This document shows, in pieces, positions 5,275 to 7,218 of a stretch of 7,218 nt of DNA. This DNA comes from Candidatus Ventricola intestinavium (GTDB lineage: Bacteria > Bacillota > Clostridia > Christensenellales > Aristaeellaceae). The DNA is taken from NCBI GenBank assembly GCA_018715105.1, contig DVMG01000181.1, forward strand, positions 1 to 7,218. Direction: 5' to 3'. The notes beneath the pieces are model-generated. The model saw only the letters and a list, made by a program, of their open reading frames with translations. It was not told where the DNA came from and searched no databases. The position numbers and the translations under genes were made by a program. Each line of letters opens with the position of its first letter. Positions within the stretch are counted from its first letter, which is position 1.

Positions 5275-6399
5275 ATGAACAGACGCCCAACTCAAAGCCG
5301 CAGCGGGTATGACTCTTTCTCCCCGCAGCACACGGCCCATTTCACCGCCGCAAAACCGGGAACGGACTTCTTTGAACCACGAAAGAAAAAGCCGCTGATC
5401 AAGCGGCTTTTTATGCTGCTCCTCCTGATCGTCCTGCTTCTTTCCCTGATCAACATGTTTGCCAATCAGTTTGTGCATGTCGCGCGCGTCAGCGTGCCCA
5501 TCAAGGGGCTCAGCGAGGTGTTTGAAGGCTATACTCTGCTGCACATTTCCGATCTCAAGGGGGCGCTTTTTGGCACGGATCAGCGCCTGCTGCGTTTTGC
5601 GCTCAAGGACGCGGAATTTGATGTCGCCGTGCTCACGGGCGACATGGTTTCCGCGCGCGGCAATGCGCAGCCGCTTTATGCCCTCGTGGATACTCTGCGC
5701 GAATTGAACCCCGACGCGCCGATCTACTTCATCGCCGGGGATCGCGATCCCACGCCCACGTCCATGGAATACGCAACGGGCGGCAGTCCCTTCGCTCCAT
5801 GGGTGCTGGGGGTGCGGCAGCGCGGCGCGCAGATGCTCAGCTCTCCGCAGCGCATCGACCGCGAGGGGCAGACGATCTGGCTGACGACAAACTCCCAGCT
5901 GAACCTGGACATCGACACCATGCAGGGGCAGTTTGAGCTCAAATACCTGAATGCCGAAGATTCAGGCGATGAAAATGAGATTGAACTGGCCAAGTATAAC
6001 CTGCAATGGCTGGAAGGCACCCGCACCGCGCGCAGCGAAATGAAGGAAGAAGATATCTTTATCGCCCTGACCCATGTGCCGCCACCCGACAGCGAGCTGC
6101 TTGAAGCCGCGCCGGGCAGCCTGTGGGGCCAGGTGGACCTGGTGCTCTGCGGGCACTATCTGGGCGGCCTGATCCGCCTTCCCTTTGCCGGGGTTCTGTT
6201 CATTCCCTCTCAGAATCTGCCGTTTTATGGCATCCTTCCCGGCGCCGGCACCTATTTCGGGCTGGAGCGCAAGGGACGGACGTGGGTCTACACAAGCCCC
6301 GGTCTGGGAGAAAACGACTCCCTGTATCCGCTGTTCTTCTTCCGGCTGATGAATCCGCCGACGGTAACGCTCCTCTCCCTCACCCCTTCCTCGATGTGA
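5275..6399 (+). CDS. Membrane-anchored metallophosphoesterase-like protein with substituted metal ligands
   Basis: The 374-residue product has a basic cytoplasmic N-terminus (1-43), one membrane helix (~44-62) and a calcineurin-like phosphoesterase domain of the YkuE type outside the membrane. The five motifs can be placed. Motif I is ISDLKG (91-96), with Asp93 kept but the expected His replaced by Lys95. Motif II is TGDMV (121-125) and looks normal. Motif III is GDRD (155-158) instead of GNHD. Motif IV is THVPPP (266-271) with His267 kept. Motif V is GHYLGG (293-298), with the last His of GHxH replaced by Leu296. The C-terminal SPGLGEND...RLMNPPTVTLLSL follows the family pattern, so the fold is probably intact while metal binding and catalysis are doubtful. 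ATG 5275 follows GAGGTG at 8 bases. The substrate is unknown. It could be a binding or regulatory pseudoenzyme. Confidence 0.88.
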   Translation: MNRRPTQSRSGYDSFSPQHTAHFTAAKPGTDFFEPRKKKPLIKRLFMLLLLIVLLLSLINMFANQFVHVARVSVPIKGLSEVFEGYTLLHISDLKGALFGTDQRLLRFALKDAEFDVAVLTGDMVSARGNAQPLYALVDTLRELNPDAPIYFIAGDRDPTPTSMEYATGGSPFAPWVLGVRQRGAQMLSSPQRIDREGQTIWLTTNSQLNLDIDTMQGQFELKYLNAEDSGDENEIELAKYNLQWLEGTRTARSEMKEEDIFIALTHVPPPDSELLEAAPGSLWGQVDLVLCGHYLGGLIRLPFAGVLFIPSQNLPFYGILPGAGTYFGLERKGRTWVYTSPGLGENDSLYPLFFFRLMNPPTVTLLSLTPSSM

Positions 6400-6436
6400 G
6401 GCCATGCAAAAAACAGAATTCCGGTGCAGGGCCGGG

Positions 6437-6482
6437 AAAAAGCGCTGTCGCCTTCCCCTTTGGCGGAACGCAGCGTTTTTTT
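6437..6482 (+). terminator. Rho-independent terminator of the metallophosphoesterase-like gene
   Basis: The stem pairs CGCTG (6443-6447) with CAGCG (6471-6475) and, further in, CGCC (6449-6452) with GGCG (6462-6465), and is followed by seven T residues (6476-6482). An A-run at 6437-6441 can extend the stem against the T-run. It starts 38 bases after the stop codon at 6397-6399. Confidence 0.8.
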
Positions 6483-6539
6483 CATGCGGAAAATTTCCCG
6501 AGGGCCCGCGCGGCGGCCGGTCCGCAAAAGCGCCGGAAC

Positions 6540-6583
6540 AAAAAAGCGGCCGCCCCTTTTCCCTTTCGGGAAAGAAGGCGGCC
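6540..6583 (-). terminator. Rho-independent terminator of the TetR-family gene
   Basis: Read on the minus strand, GGCCGCC (6577-6583) pairs with GGCGGCC (6548-6554). An inner TTTCCC/GGGAAA helix (6558-6563 with 6568-6573) closes a four-base loop, and a run of six T residues follows (6545 down to 6540). It lies 23 bases after the regulator's stop. With the plus-strand hairpin at 6437-6482 it insulates the two convergent genes. A further inverted repeat, TGCGGA (6485-6490) and TCCGCA (6521-6526), lies between the two. Confidence 0.85.
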
Positions 6584-6605
6584 AACCCGCAGACAAGCCC
6601 CACGA

Positions 6606-7181
6606 TCAGCTCTCCTGCGGATCTCCTGCATGCTTTTGGGCACGAAGCACCCCGGCTTCATAAGCATGGGCAACCATCTGCTCCACACGCTCCATGTCGA
6701 ATTCCGCCTGGCCGGATGCCTGAATGGCCGCCAGGCCGTGGGCAAACACCCACATCTCCACACACAGCGCATGGGCCTGCTCATGATTCAGCCCTGTTTT
6801 TGCGCATTCCGCATCCACAACCGGATCCCGCAGCATGGCGTTCATGGCAAAGCTGCCCTGCCCTTCTCCGATGCGCAGGAACATGTGCGCAAAAAGACGC
6901 GGCTGCTCGATGGCGAAACGGATGTACGCAATGCAGTAATCCTTGAGCAGGCTGTCTCCCTGCACGGTGTGCAAAAACTGCTCAAAGGTGTCGCGCGCCT
7001 TCTGATCCAGCGCGTTTTTCAAATCGTCCATGCCGGAGAAATAGCTGAAGATCGGCTGTGTCGAACAATTCAGCGCCTTGGCCACAGAGCGGGCGTTCAC
7101 CGCTTCCATGCCCTCCCGACAAAACATGGTAAATGACCGCTCCAGGATCATTTCCCGTGTGATTCTCTGCTTTGGAGGCAT
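6606..7181 (-). CDS. TetR/AcrR-family transcriptional regulator
   Basis: The 191-residue length is typical of the family. Residues ~7-55 form the DNA-binding domain: helix 1 (ITREMILERSFTMFCREG, 7-24), then the helix-turn-helix with ARSVAKALNCSTQPIFSYF (30-48), where QPIFSYF is the recognition helix, and MDDLKNAL. The C-terminal part is all-helical and contains WVFAHGLAAI (144-153), resembling the WHG-type ligand-binding domain of some TetR proteins. Such proteins usually repress a neighbouring gene until a small ligand binds; neither ligand nor target can be read from this window, and the gene controlled may lie beyond the right edge. ATG 7181 has AGGA 9 bases upstream (7191-7194). The upstream stretch to the window end contains a TTCGAA palindrome (7203-7208), too short to call an operator. 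Confidence 0.93.
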   Translation of the reverse strand: MPPKQRITREMILERSFTMFCREGMEAVNARSVAKALNCSTQPIFSYFSGMDDLKNALDQKARDTFEQFLHTVQGDSLLKDYCIAYIRFAIEQPRLFAHMFLRIGEGQGSFAMNAMLRDPVVDAECAKTGLNHEQAHALCVEMWVFAHGLAAIQASGQAEFDMERVEQMVAHAYEAGVLRAQKHAGDPQES

Positions 7182-7218
7182 ATTTCCACTTCCTGTCCGT
7201 TATTCGAAGTATCTTGCA

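Noticed and set aside
6123..7136. A plus-strand open frame of 337 codons across the end of the phosphoesterase-like gene and antisense to the TetR-family gene
   Set aside because: It overlaps two well-supported genes and two terminators, and its protein shows no domain pattern.

Overview
The window reads as chromosomal DNA of a GC-rich, endospore-forming Firmicute, probably a member of the Clostridia. The evidence is a recognisable spore-maturation pair (SpmA and SpmB), a RadA/Sms of ordinary length (about 457 residues), AGGAGG-type ribosome binding sites, sigma-A-type promoters and a single-membrane style of surface protein (signal peptide, Ig-like domains, Pro-rich stalk, one membrane helix). 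A lineage such as Christensenellales is possible but not shown by the sequence. I see no phage, insertion sequence, CRISPR array, tRNA or rRNA.

Layout. The left edge (1-175) has no supported gene. It carries two strong hairpins of terminator type, one of them able to work in both directions. A minus-strand gene (176-2377) encodes a 733-residue surface protein: an export signal, about four extracellular Ig/CARDB-like domains, a Pro-Thr-Ala stalk, a membrane helix and a 220-residue charged, low-complexity cytoplasmic tail. It has its own excellent promoter (2473-2501) and an odd leader in which a hairpin lies between the Shine-Dalgarno sequence and the start codon. Upstream of it, also on the minus strand, lie spmB (2564-3064), spmA (3061-3657) and radA (3715-5088). 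These probably form one transcription unit, radA-spmA-spmB, from a promoter at 5118-5146; spmA and spmB overlap by the four bases ATGA.

A divergent promoter region (5089-5274) separates radA from a plus-strand gene (5275-6399). This gene encodes a membrane-anchored protein with the calcineurin-like metallophosphoesterase fold in which several metal ligands are substituted. It converges on a minus-strand TetR-family regulator (6606-7181). The gap between them holds two back-to-back terminators, one for each gene.

The two DNA- and spore-related functions are well assigned: RadA works in recombination and repair, and SpmA/SpmB in dehydration of the spore core. The two membrane or surface proteins are the least understood parts. 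No complete new multi-gene system is evident. The most interesting items are the substituted phosphoesterase, the receptor-like architecture and repeated tail motifs of the 733-residue protein, and the structured spacer in its leader.
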